DNA from: Acidobacteriota bacterium
GTDB taxonomy: Bacteria; Acidobacteriota; Terriglobia; Bryobacterales; Bryobacteraceae
NCBI GenBank assembly: GCA_017307505.1
Contig: JAFKEE010000047.1
Coordinates: forward strand, 43,277 to 107,276
DNA length: 64,000 nucleotides
Reading direction: 5' to 3'
Shown here one piece after another: positions 17,177 to 25,360 of this stretch (position 1 is its first letter; each line of letters starts with the position of its first letter). The position numbers were made by a program, and so were the translations under genes. Below the pieces are notes generated by a model. It was given only the letters and a program-made list of their open reading frames with translations. It ran no database searches and was not told the origin of the DNA.

Positions 17177-19540
17177 CTAGAAGGCGATTTCTAAGGTCGA
17201 ACTCTGGCCACCGTCCGGATTGAAGACCCGGAAGCGCCAGGTGCCGGTGGCCACCAGCGTGATGGGCAGGGAGAGCGTGCAGCGGCTGAGCCCCTTCTCG
17301 TCGATAGAGCAGAGGGGTGTCAGGCCGGTGTACTGGCTGATCTCGCCGTTCCCGGACCAGACGGAGACAGAGATCCCGTCGAGGAAGTTCAACCCGGTGA
17401 GCATGAAGTAGGGGCTCGCGGTATAGCCGGAGATGATCGGCTGGCTGAGGCCCTCGAGCGCGGTAAACGAAAAGACATTCGATTGGGTGCCGTCGGGGTT
17501 GTCGACCTGGATGTCGTAGGTCCAGGGCTGGGAGAGGCTCACTGTCATCAGGAAGCTGGTTGGTGTGACGGACTGGATCTGGGGGGCCTGGACCTCAATC
17601 GTCGTCGGGGTACCCATGGCCGGATTGGCGGTGACATGGACCTTCAGACCGGGTAGGAAACCCGAGCCGTTGATGACGATCGTCTGTCCAGGGACGGCCA
17701 CACGGATGGGAGATGGGCTGATGGAGGTGATAACGGGCGAGGGCGGCGGCGGATTGACGGTGAATGCATAGTCATTGGACAACGTGCCGTCGGGGTTGGC
17801 GACCTGGAGTGTATAGTTGCCGGGCAGCGGGAAGGACGAGGCGATGACGAACGAGGAGAACGTCGTGCCCTGGATCTGGTCCGCTGAGTAGGTCACGGTC
17901 GAAGAGTCCGGCAGCGTCAAGGTGGCCGTGAGCCCGTTAATAAAATCTCCGCCCTGCACCTTCAGGGAACGCACAATGGAGCTGGCGGCGAGGGGCTGCG
18001 GGGCATGGCTGGAGATGTGTGGAGTGGAAGGTCCGGGGACGCCCACGCGGATGGGGAAGTAGTCGGACTTCACGCCGTCGGGATTCGTGACCTGCAGCAG
18101 ATAAGTGCCCTGGGCAACGAAGGTCGCGGACACATCGAAACCGATGGGACTGACGGTGGCGGGATCGAGATCCAACACGGGCAGGGGGTAGCCGGTGGAA
18201 GTGATCCAAGCTGCCTTCAGGCCGGGCTGGAAGTTGTAGCCGTGGATGCTGACTGTTTGCGGAGCGGAACTCGTAGTCAGGCTCAGCGGGGCATAGGACA
18301 GGATGACGGGCGCACCGGAGACCGCCGGCACATGCAGGACATAGCTTTTCGACTTGGCGGTGGAAGCGAGTTGGACCTGCAACGTGTAGTCGCCGGGATT
18401 GGTGAACCCGTAGACCACGCTGAACGAGGTGGGCGAGAGATCGAAGATCGGGCCAGCGGCAAAGACCGAGAGCACGCCGTCGGGGCTCAGGATGGAAAGA
18501 CTGAGACCGGGTTCGAAGCCGGAGCCGAGGACCGTCAGGGTGACGCCCTGCGGGGAAGCCAGGACGGGCGTGGGCAGAACCGAGGAGATGACGGGCATGG
18601 GTCCGGAATCGCCGACGCGGAAGGTAATGACTCCGGACTGGCCTCCGTCCGGATTCGTGATCTGGAGGGTGTGATCCCCCGGCTCAGCAAACGTAGTGGT
18701 GAGCAGGAAGCTGGTGGAGGTGACGTTGCGAACCCGTCCGGGGCCGGCTACGACGGTGGTGCCGGCAGAGGGGCTGGTCACCGTGGCCGCGAGGCCGGGC
18801 TGGAACGCAAAACCGTTGACGGTGATCACCTGGACCTCAGAGGAAACCAGGGGAGAGCTCGGGTTGATGCTGTAGAGGCGGACCGGGCTTTGGGAACTGG
18901 TCACGGCGAAGGAGTAGGAGTTGGACTGGACTCCGTCCGGGTCAGTGACCCACATTTCGTAGCGGCCGACGCGATCGAGCACTGCGTGCAGTTCGAACTG
19001 GGTGGCGGTGAGGTTCGTAATGCGAAGTTCCTGCACCAGTTCGCTGGCGCCGCCGGGCCGGGAGAGGTAGACGGAGAGGCCGGTACGGAAGCCGGAGCCG
19101 ACCACGGTCACAACCTGCTCTTTGGCGGCGACCATGGCGCTGTAGGGATTGGTGCCGGTGATGGCCGGCTGCGGCTTCTCAGTGACCGTGATTTTCTGTT
19201 CGTTGGAGACGCCGCCGTCCGGGTTGGTGACCTGGATCTGGTAATCGCCCGCGACGGCGAAGCGCGACAGCAACTGGAAGCTATTGGCGGCGACCTGGCT
19301 GATGCGTCCGGCATTGAGGGTGGAGGTGCGGCCGGAAGGATCGGTCATCTTCACGCTGAGGCCGCGCTGGAAGTCGGAGCCATAGACCGTGAGGGTCTGC
19401 AGGTCGACCAGGGAGACCGTGGCAGCCGGAGCGTAGCCGCTGATGCTGGGCGTGGAAGCCGCTGTCAGGGCCTGTGGCGCCAAGGCCAAAGCGAGAAGCA
19501 GGAGCGTAGAACCCGATCGCCGAATAGTTTTCCGATGCAT
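17177..19540 (-). CDS. secreted protein of eight IPT/TIG-like repeats
   Basis: A 787-residue protein with a signal peptide (STLLLLALALAPQALTAA). The rest is eight tandem repeats of about 90-95 residues. Each begins like P-x-I-S-x-x-P-P, passes through a V-x-G-x-x-F-x-x-GL core and ends with Y-x-LQV-x-NPDG-x-x-S; the eighth is shortened. This is the immunoglobulin-like IPT/TIG pattern of surface and extracellular proteins. There is no catalytic domain and no sorting signal I can recognise. It faces mqnC tail to tail across the terminator. Its role is probably adhesive or structural (inference). Confidence 0.82.
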   Translation of the reverse strand: MHRKTIRRSGSTLLLLALALAPQALTAASTPSISGYAPAATVSLVDLQTLTVYGSDFQRGLSVKMTDPSGRTSTLNAGRISQVAANSFQLLSRFAVAGDYQIQVTNPDGGVSNEQKITVTEKPQPAITGTNPYSAMVAAKEQVVTVVGSGFRTGLSVYLSRPGGASELVQELRITNLTATQFELHAVLDRVGRYEMWVTDPDGVQSNSYSFAVTSSQSPVRLYSINPSSPLVSSEVQVITVNGFAFQPGLAATVTSPSAGTTVVAGPGRVRNVTSTSFLLTTTFAEPGDHTLQITNPDGGQSGVITFRVGDSGPMPVISSVLPTPVLASPQGVTLTVLGSGFEPGLSLSILSPDGVLSVFAAGPIFDLSPTSFSVVYGFTNPGDYTLQVQLASTAKSKSYVLHVPAVSGAPVILSYAPLSLTTSSAPQTVSIHGYNFQPGLKAAWITSTGYPLPVLDLDPATVSPIGFDVSATFVAQGTYLLQVTNPDGVKSDYFPIRVGVPGPSTPHISSHAPQPLAASSIVRSLKVQGGDFINGLTATLTLPDSSTVTYSADQIQGTTFSSFVIASSFPLPGNYTLQVANPDGTLSNDYAFTVNPPPPSPVITSISPSPIRVAVPGQTIVINGSGFLPGLKVHVTANPAMGTPTTIEVQAPQIQSVTPTSFLMTVSLSQPWTYDIQVDNPDGTQSNVFSFTALEGLSQPIISGYTASPYFMLTGLNFLDGISVSVWSGNGEISQYTGLTPLCSIDEKGLSRCTLSLPITLVATGTWRFRVFNPDGGQSSTLEIAF

Positions 19541-19667
19541 GTCAGTCCTCCAACTGCCGGGGATCGTGCCGGGAAAGCCGATTCCACCGCAGGGCGTACA
19601 AACACGCCCTTACTTACGGTTGATCGGCGATTGGAGGAAATCTCTATAGTCCCGGGCGGGACCTAGG

Positions 19668-19895
19668 TTAAAACTCGGAGGGAAGCACGGCAAACGCCTG
19701 TTCCAGCCGGGCGGAGAGACGGCACTCGACCATGGCCTTGCGCTGTTCCCTGGTGGCGAATTCGAAGAAGCGGTGGCCGCAGTGCCGGCAGCGGAAGGGG
19801 TGGCGGAAGACAAGAGAGAGGACGCGCTAGAGGCGGGATTTGTAATGGGAGGGCCGGACAGCCCGGCTTGAGCACTTCGGGCACTGGAGGGTCAT
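19668..19895 (-). pseudogene. small zinc-ribbon protein gene interrupted by an in-frame amber codon
   Basis: Reading the minus strand from the ATG at 19895 gives MTLQCPKCSSRAVRPSHYKSRL, then TAG (19827-19829), then RVLSLVFRHPFRCRHCGHRF and a further 32 residues to TAA at 19668. The two halves stay in one frame and together make a four-cysteine zinc ribbon (CPKC and CRHC), like the first ribbon of the protein at 3567-4154. A single G-to-T change of GAG to TAG explains the break. It is a recent pseudogene, a truncated allele or a base error. TAG ends several intact genes here, so read-through is unlikely. Full-length product would be 75 residues. Confidence 0.72.
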
Positions 19896-20033
19896 GCTGT
19901 CTTCACGCTACGGCCTGGGACGGCGTGTGAACAAGGATCGGGAGTACCCAAATGGGTGGAAGACGTACTGGTACCAGGCGGGCCAATCCGGAGACCGGCC
20001 CGCCTGAACTGATTGATGCTGCGCGACTTGCGG

Positions 20034-21428
20034 CTAGAAGGCCGGCGGTTCGAAGCCGGCGTCCTTGATGGCGAGGACCTTCATCTTCGGAGCGTACTTC
20101 CTGACCGAATCCTGGATTTTGGAGGCATTGCCCAGGAGGCAGAACTGCAGGTTCACCTCGCGAAAGTACTTGCGGGCGATGGTATTGGCTTCTTCCAGGG
20201 AGACGGCGTCGATGCGGGAGAAGTAGTCGTCGATTTCGCCTTTGTTGAGGCCGTAGAGTTCCAGGTCGCCGAGGACGTTGGCAAGTTGATCAGCGGTTTC
20301 GAGGCGCTGGGTGGGGAAGCCGCCCTTGATGTAGGCCTTGGCGGAGGCGAGCTGGGCGGCGTCAATGCCCTGCTCCGACAGTTTTTTGAGGACCTCGAGG
20401 GCCATGTCGATGGCCTTCTGGGTTGTGTCGGTGCGGGTATAAGTGCTGATGAAGATGGAGCCGGTGTGGCGGTCCTGTTCGACGACGCAGCCGGCGCCGT
20501 AGGTGAGACCGGAGTTCACGCGCAGGGCATCGTTCAGCATGGAGGTGAAGCGGCCGCCGAACAGCGTGTTGATGACCATCAGCGGGACGCGGTCGCGGCT
20601 GGTGCGTTCAATGCCGGGCATGGCGATGCGGAAGTAAGTCTGGGTGGCATCCGGCTTGTCGACCAGCAGGAGGCGGGCGGAATCGAATTTCGGCGCGGCG
20701 ACTTTGGCGGGCTGGAATTCGGAGCCGGCGGGGAGTTCGCTCACGATCTTGACGAGGGCGGGACCGAGTTTGGCGGGATCGAAGTCGCCGGCGGCGATGA
20801 GGATGAGGTTCTTGCCCGTGTAGTTCTTCTTGTGGAAAGCGAGGATCTCGTCGCGGGTGAGGCGGGTGAGGGATTCCTCGGTGACGCTGCCGGAGCGGTG
20901 GTAGGGGTGCGAGGCGGGATAGTAGAAGGCCTCAAAGTAGCGGCCGATGGCGGCGCCGGGGTTGTCCTTGATGGAGCGGAGGCGGTCGGCAGCCTGGGCG
21001 AGGACCTTCTTCACCTCGGGTTCCGGAAACGAGGGGTGGAGCAGGACGTCGGAGAAGATTTCGAGGGCACGATCCTGGGTGCGGGCCATGTACTCGGTGG
21101 CGAGGAACGAGGCCTGGCGGTCGCTGCCGCCGAGGAGCGTGGCTCCGATGGAGTCGACATCGAGGGAGACCTGGTCAGAGGTGCGGGTGGGCGTACCGCG
21201 ACGGACGAGTTCGGCGGTGACGGCGGCGATGCCGCTGAGGTTGGCGGATTCGGCTTCGACGCCGCCGCGGAAGATAGCGCGGACGGAGACCAGGGGCACG
21301 TCTGGCTTCTTTAAAAGGATGAGCGTGGCCCCGTTGGGGAGGGTCTGTTTGGTGAAGGGCGGCAGTTTGGCCTGGCCCTGCAGGCAGGCGGCGGCGAGAA
21401 GGAGGGAGACGATGAGGCGGCGGTTCAC
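20034..21428 (-). CDS. M16-family peptidase-like protein, catalytic residues lost
   Basis: A 464-residue M16 (insulinase/processing-peptidase) protein with a signal peptide (VNRRLIVSLLLAAACLQGQA). Both M16 halves are recognisable (PNGATLILLKKPDVPLVSVRAIFRGG; later GGRFTSMLNDALRVNSGLTYGAG with the R...Y pair). Where the zinc motif HxxEH should stand, the sequence reads GIAAVTAEL, so both His and the Glu are gone and it should be the non-catalytic subunit. The GTG start overlaps the stop of the active M16 gene in GTGA, giving translational coupling. It most likely forms a heterodimer with its neighbour, as in bacterial and mitochondrial processing peptidases. Confidence 0.88.
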   Translation of the reverse strand: MNRRLIVSLLLAAACLQGQAKLPPFTKQTLPNGATLILLKKPDVPLVSVRAIFRGGVEAESANLSGIAAVTAELVRRGTPTRTSDQVSLDVDSIGATLLGGSDRQASFLATEYMARTQDRALEIFSDVLLHPSFPEPEVKKVLAQAADRLRSIKDNPGAAIGRYFEAFYYPASHPYHRSGSVTEESLTRLTRDEILAFHKKNYTGKNLILIAAGDFDPAKLGPALVKIVSELPAGSEFQPAKVAAPKFDSARLLLVDKPDATQTYFRIAMPGIERTSRDRVPLMVINTLFGGRFTSMLNDALRVNSGLTYGAGCVVEQDRHTGSIFISTYTRTDTTQKAIDMALEVLKKLSEQGIDAAQLASAKAYIKGGFPTQRLETADQLANVLGDLELYGLNKGEIDDYFSRIDAVSLEEANTIARKYFREVNLQFCLLGNASKIQDSVRKYAPKMKVLAIKDAGFEPPAF

Positions 21429-22747
21429 TTGGAGCTCTCCTGGGCGGGGGCGTTGTCGGGGATGAGGGTGGCGACGGTGCGGTTCTTCTCCTGGAAGTAT
21501 TTGGCGGCGACGCGCTGGATGTCGGCGGGCTTGACGGCGTCGAGCTCGGAGGCGACAGAGTTCACCTTGTCCCAACTGCCGTTGAAGACTTCGTAGCGCC
21601 CCAGGAGATTCGCCTTGCCGGCGATGGTTTTGAGGCCGCGGTAGAACTGGGCCAGGATCTGGTTGCGCGCCTTGTCGAGCTCTTCGGCGGTGACGCCCTT
21701 GGAGGCGAGCTGGTCGAGCTCCTCATAGAGGGCTTTTTCGACTTCGGCGGAGGTTTTGCCGGAGCGGACCTGCATCGTGAACAGGAAGAGGCTGGGGTCG
21801 AGCGACTCCTGTGTGCCGCCGCCTACATTAAGGACGAGTTGGTCTTTCTCGACGAGTCGGCGGTAGAGGCGGGAGCTGCGGCCGGTGGTGAGGAGGGCTT
21901 CAATGAGGTCGAGGGCGGGCTGATCGGCGTCCCGGGTGTTCGGCACGTGGTAGGCCATCATCAGCATGGGCAACTGGGCGGGGCGGCGGACGGAGATGCG
22001 GCGCTCACCGAGCTGATCGGGTTCCTTGGTGCGGACTTCGGGCGGTGGAGCCTGGCGCGGGATTGGTTCGATGTATTTCTTCGCGAGGGCAATAATCTCG
22101 TCCGGGGTGACGTCGCCGGAGGCTACCATAACGCAGTTGTTGGGGGCATAGCCCATCTTGAAGTGGGCTTTGAGGTCGTCCATGGTCCAGGCTTCGATGT
22201 CGGAGGCCCAACCGACGACGGGCCAGTGGTAGGGGTGCGCGATGATGGCGGAGGCGAAGAGCTGTTCGTAAAGGACGCCGAAGGGATTGTTGTCGACGGA
22301 GGTGCGGCGTTCTGAGTAGACGACGCCGCGTTCGCTCTGGATGATCTTGGGATCGAACGAGAGGTCGCGGATACGGTCCGACTCCATGTCGAACATGAGC
22401 TCGAGGGCGGACTTGGGAAACCAGTCGGTGTAGACGGTGACGTCGCGGGAGGTGTAGGCGTTATTACTGCCGCCGTTCTTCTCCATCATGTTGTCGAACT
22501 CTTTGGGGCCGAACTTTTTGGCGCCGTTGAACATCATGTGTTCAAAGAAGTGGCTGATGCCGGTGGTGCCGGGGCGTTCGTTGCGGGAGCCGATTTTGTA
22601 GAAGAAGTAGAGGGCTACGTTGGGGACGTCGTGGTCCTCGTGGATGAGGATTTTCATGCCGTTGTCCAGGGTGTGGGTGGTGACCTTGACGTCCTGGGCG
22701 GCGAGTGGATAGGCGAGGAGCGCACAAAGCGAGAGAAGACGGCGCAT
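21425..22747 (-). CDS. M16-family zinc peptidase, catalytic subunit
   Basis: A 440-residue M16B-type peptidase with a signal peptide (MRRLLSLCALLAYPLAAQ) and the inverted zinc motif H66-F-F-E69-H70 in GISHFFEHMMFNG. A typical downstream helix follows (IIQSERGVVYSERR), and the second half contains LTTGRSSRLYRRLVEKDQL. It should act outside the cytoplasm on peptides or misfolded protein. The start at MRRLLSL is chosen because it makes the signal peptide; a GTG 36 nt upstream is in frame but adds polar residues. First gene of a two-gene operon with the inactive partner; divergent from the amidohydrolase pair across a 66-bp control region. Confidence 0.92.
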   Translation of the reverse strand: MRRLLSLCALLAYPLAAQDVKVTTHTLDNGMKILIHEDHDVPNVALYFFYKIGSRNERPGTTGISHFFEHMMFNGAKKFGPKEFDNMMEKNGGSNNAYTSRDVTVYTDWFPKSALELMFDMESDRIRDLSFDPKIIQSERGVVYSERRTSVDNNPFGVLYEQLFASAIIAHPYHWPVVGWASDIEAWTMDDLKAHFKMGYAPNNCVMVASGDVTPDEIIALAKKYIEPIPRQAPPPEVRTKEPDQLGERRISVRRPAQLPMLMMAYHVPNTRDADQPALDLIEALLTTGRSSRLYRRLVEKDQLVLNVGGGTQESLDPSLFLFTMQVRSGKTSAEVEKALYEELDQLASKGVTAEELDKARNQILAQFYRGLKTIAGKANLLGRYEVFNGSWDKVNSVASELDAVKPADIQRVAAKYFQEKNRTVATLIPDNAPAQESSK

Positions 22748-22753
22748 ACTCCA

Positions 22754-22794
22754 TAAGGTAACAGCACTTTGAAGAGGGGGCACATGTTACCTTA
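22754..22794. promoter_or_regulatory. long perfect inverted repeat in the divergent control region
   Basis: Arms TAAGGTAACA (22754-22763) and TGTTACCTTA (22785-22794) are exact reverse complements, 10 bp each, spaced by 21 nt, so the arm centres are 31 bp (about three helical turns) apart. It fills most of the 66 bp between the divergent starts at 22747 and 22814, where both promoters must lie. It is a probable binding site for a dimeric or tetrameric regulator acting on both operons. Confidence 0.65.
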
Positions 22795-22813
22795 ATCTCA
22801 TTCCTCTGAGATT
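22794..22813 (+). promoter_or_regulatory. inverted repeat abutting the amidohydrolase start codon
   Basis: Arms AATCTCA (22794-22800) and TGAGATT (22807-22813) with a 6-nt gap end exactly at the ATG at 22814, where a ribosome site would be expected; no good Shine-Dalgarno is present. It may be a second operator or an mRNA hairpin controlling initiation; a leaderless transcript is also possible. Confidence 0.5.
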
Positions 22814-24106
22814 ATGAGACTCGCTATTTCCCTGGGAGTTTTGCTGGCGTGCGGGCTATCGGCCCAGACCACGCCGGTGGCGTTTACCGGCGCGCACATT
22901 ATCCCGATCGCCGGCAATGAGATTTCAAATGGCGTCCTGGTCGTGCAGAACGGAAAGATTGTCGCGGTCGGCGCGGCAGGTTCCGTAACGATCCCGGCGG
23001 GCGCGAAGCGCGTGGACGCCACGGGCAAAGTGATCATGCCCGGGATTGTGGATTCGCACAGCCATATCGGGTCCGTGGAAGGGGGCGACGGCAGCGCTCC
23101 GATCCAGCCCGAAGTGCGGGTGCTGGACGCCGTGAATGTCAGGGCGACGACCATGCAGAAGGCACGGTCGGGCGGCGTGACGACGGTGAACGTGATGCCG
23201 GGCTCCGGCCACCTGTCGAGCGGACAGACCTTGTATCTGAAGCTGCGGCAGGGCAATACCATTGACGACCTCTTGATCAAACTGCCGGACGGACGGATCG
23301 CCGGTGGATTGAAGATGGCGAACGGAACGAACCCGAGGCGGGCGGCTCCATTTCCAGGGACGCGGGCGAAGTCGGCCGCGCTGGTGCGCGAGCAGTTCAT
23401 CAAGGCGCAGGAGTACAAGGCCAAGATTGCGGCGGCGGGCGCGGATGCGTCGAAGCTGCCGGCTCGGGATTTGAAGCTGGAGACGCTGGTGGAGGTGCTG
23501 GACGGCAAACGAGTGGTGCAGTTCCATACGCACCGGCACGACGACATCCTGACGGTGCTGCGGCTGGCGAACGAGTTCAAGTTCCGGGTGGTGCTGCATC
23601 ACGTGAGCGACGGCTGGATGGTGGCGGACGAGATCGCGAAGGCCAAGGTGCCAGTGTCGCTGATTGTGGTGGATTCGCCGGGCGGCAAGCTGGAGGCGAA
23701 GGACATGAACATCGCCAGCGGCGCGATTCTGGACAAGGCCGGCGTGATGGTGGGTTTCCATACAGATGACGGCGTGACGGACTCGCGGCTGTTCCTGCGG
23801 GAGGCGGCACTGTCGGTGCGGGCCGGGATGTCGCGCGAGAAGGCGCTGTATGGGATGACGATGGCGAACGCGCGGATCCTTGACCTGGATGCCCGGGTGG
23901 GTACTCTGGAGGCAGGCAAGGATGCAGATTTCCTGTTGATGAGCGGTGATCCGCTGAGCGTGTACTCGCATGTGCTGGAGACCTGGGTGGAGGGCGTGAA
24001 GGTGTTCGACCGCTCCGATCCCAAGGACCATCTGCTGGCCGTGGGCGGCTATGGAGCCAGCAGGAACGATGAGATTTACGTGGACGAATGCGAGGTGGAG
24101 CGTTGA
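22814..24106 (+). CDS. secreted amidohydrolase family protein with intact metal ligands
   Basis: A 430-residue protein of the amidohydrolase (imidazolonepropionase/prolidase-like) superfamily with a signal peptide (MRLAISLGVLLACGLSAQ). The metal-binding HxH is H82-S-H84 in PGIVDSHSHIG; further His ligands may lie in VVQFHTHRHDDI, VVLHHVSD and VGFHTDDGVTDSR (the last supplying the usual Asp). The C-terminal GTLEAGKDADFLLMSGDPL is the family beta-sandwich closing motif. Substrate unknown; a cyclic amide or peptide is likely. Its stop codon overlaps the TTG start of a paralogue, and it diverges from the M16 pair. Confidence 0.88.
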   Translation: MRLAISLGVLLACGLSAQTTPVAFTGAHIIPIAGNEISNGVLVVQNGKIVAVGAAGSVTIPAGAKRVDATGKVIMPGIVDSHSHIGSVEGGDGSAPIQPEVRVLDAVNVRATTMQKARSGGVTTVNVMPGSGHLSSGQTLYLKLRQGNTIDDLLIKLPDGRIAGGLKMANGTNPRRAAPFPGTRAKSAALVREQFIKAQEYKAKIAAAGADASKLPARDLKLETLVEVLDGKRVVQFHTHRHDDILTVLRLANEFKFRVVLHHVSDGWMVADEIAKAKVPVSLIVVDSPGGKLEAKDMNIASGAILDKAGVMVGFHTDDGVTDSRLFLREAALSVRAGMSREKALYGMTMANARILDLDARVGTLEAGKDADFLLMSGDPLSVYSHVLETWVEGVKVFDRSDPKDHLLAVGGYGASRNDEIYVDECEVER

Positions 24107-25290
24107 AACGGATTCTAGTATTGCTGGCGGCGCTCGCACCGGTGGCGAGTGCGCAGATCGCGATCCAGGGCGAGACGGTGTATACGATGGCCGGGGCTCC
24201 GCTGAAGAACGCGGTGGTGCTGGTGCGGGACGGCAAGATTGAGCGCGTGACGACGGGTGCGGCACCGGCGGGCTACAAGGTGATGAAGGCCAAGGTGGTG
24301 ACGCCGGGCCTGATCGACGCACACGCGGTGCTGGGCTTGAGCGGGTATCTGAATCAGCCGCAGGACCAGGATCAGATTGAGAACAGCGCTCCGATGCAGC
24401 CGGAACTGCGGGCCATCGATGCTTTCGACCCGAAGGAACGGCTGATCGAGTGGGTGCGCGGGTTTGGCGTGACGACGATCCACACGGGTCATGGCCAGGG
24501 GATCCTCATCTCCGGCCAGACGATGATCATCAAGACGAACGCGGAGACGGCGGACCAGGCGATGGTGCCGGCGGCGATGATCGCGGCCACGCTGGGCAAT
24601 GATGCCAGGGCGGGCCAGGGCAAGTCGCCGGGGACGCGGTCCAAGATGATCGCGATGCTGCGGGCCGAACTGATCAAGGCCCAGGAAGCTGCGAAGAAAG
24701 CCTCGGACAAGGACAAGAAGGACACAGCGCGGGATCTGCGGCTGGAGGCTTTCGTGAAGCTGGTGAACCGGGAGATGCCTCTACTGATCACGGTGCACAA
24801 GGACAACGACATCCTGACGGCGCTGCGGCTGGCAAAGGAGTTCAACCTGAAGGTTGTGCTGGATGGCGTGGCGGACGCTCCTGAGGTGCTGGCGCAGATC
24901 AAGGCATCGGGGTATCCGGTGATCCTGCATCCGACGATGCAGCGATCGAGCGGGGATGCGGAGAACCTCAGCATGGAGACGGCCGGGAAACTGGCGGCGG
25001 CCGGCGTGCCGTTCGCATTGCAGAGCGGGTTTGAAGGCTATGTGCCGAAGACGCGCGTCGTGTTGTGGGAAGCGGCCATCGCGGCGGCGAACGGGCTGGC
25101 GGCGGACAAAGCGCTGGGCAGCATTACGATTGATGCGGCGCGGCTGCTGGGTGTGGAGAAGCGCGTGGGCTCGCTGGAAGCGGGCAAGGACGCGGATCTC
25201 GCGATGTACGACGGGGATCCGTTCGAGTACACGACGCACTGCGTGGGCGTGCTGATCGACGGCAAGGTTGTCTCCGAGACCGCCCGGTAA
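24103..25290 (+). CDS. amidohydrolase paralogue lacking key metal ligands
   Basis: A 395-residue paralogue of the preceding gene with a signal peptide (LKRILVLLAALAPVASAQ) and the same closing motif (GSLEAGKDADLAMYDGDPF). The HxH is degraded: PGLIDAHAVLG keeps one His. FHTHRHDDI of the neighbour reads VHKDNDI, and FHTDDGVTD reads LQSGFEGYVPK, so metal binding is probably lost or changed. The TTG start at 24103 overlaps the upstream stop (TTGA) and has GAGG 7 nt before it; an ATG at 24088 is the alternative. It is probably a structural or regulatory partner of the active enzyme. Confidence 0.82.
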   Translation: MKRILVLLAALAPVASAQIAIQGETVYTMAGAPLKNAVVLVRDGKIERVTTGAAPAGYKVMKAKVVTPGLIDAHAVLGLSGYLNQPQDQDQIENSAPMQPELRAIDAFDPKERLIEWVRGFGVTTIHTGHGQGILISGQTMIIKTNAETADQAMVPAAMIAATLGNDARAGQGKSPGTRSKMIAMLRAELIKAQEAAKKASDKDKKDTARDLRLEAFVKLVNREMPLLITVHKDNDILTALRLAKEFNLKVVLDGVADAPEVLAQIKASGYPVILHPTMQRSSGDAENLSMETAGKLAAAGVPFALQSGFEGYVPKTRVVLWEAAIAAANGLAADKALGSITIDAARLLGVEKRVGSLEAGKDADLAMYDGDPFEYTTHCVGVLIDGKVVSETAR

Positions 25291-25360
25291 AGCATTCGTT
25301 CACCTGGATCCCGCTGGCTCGCGTCTGGTGCAGAGAATCGTGGGCCGGCAACTCCGGAGC

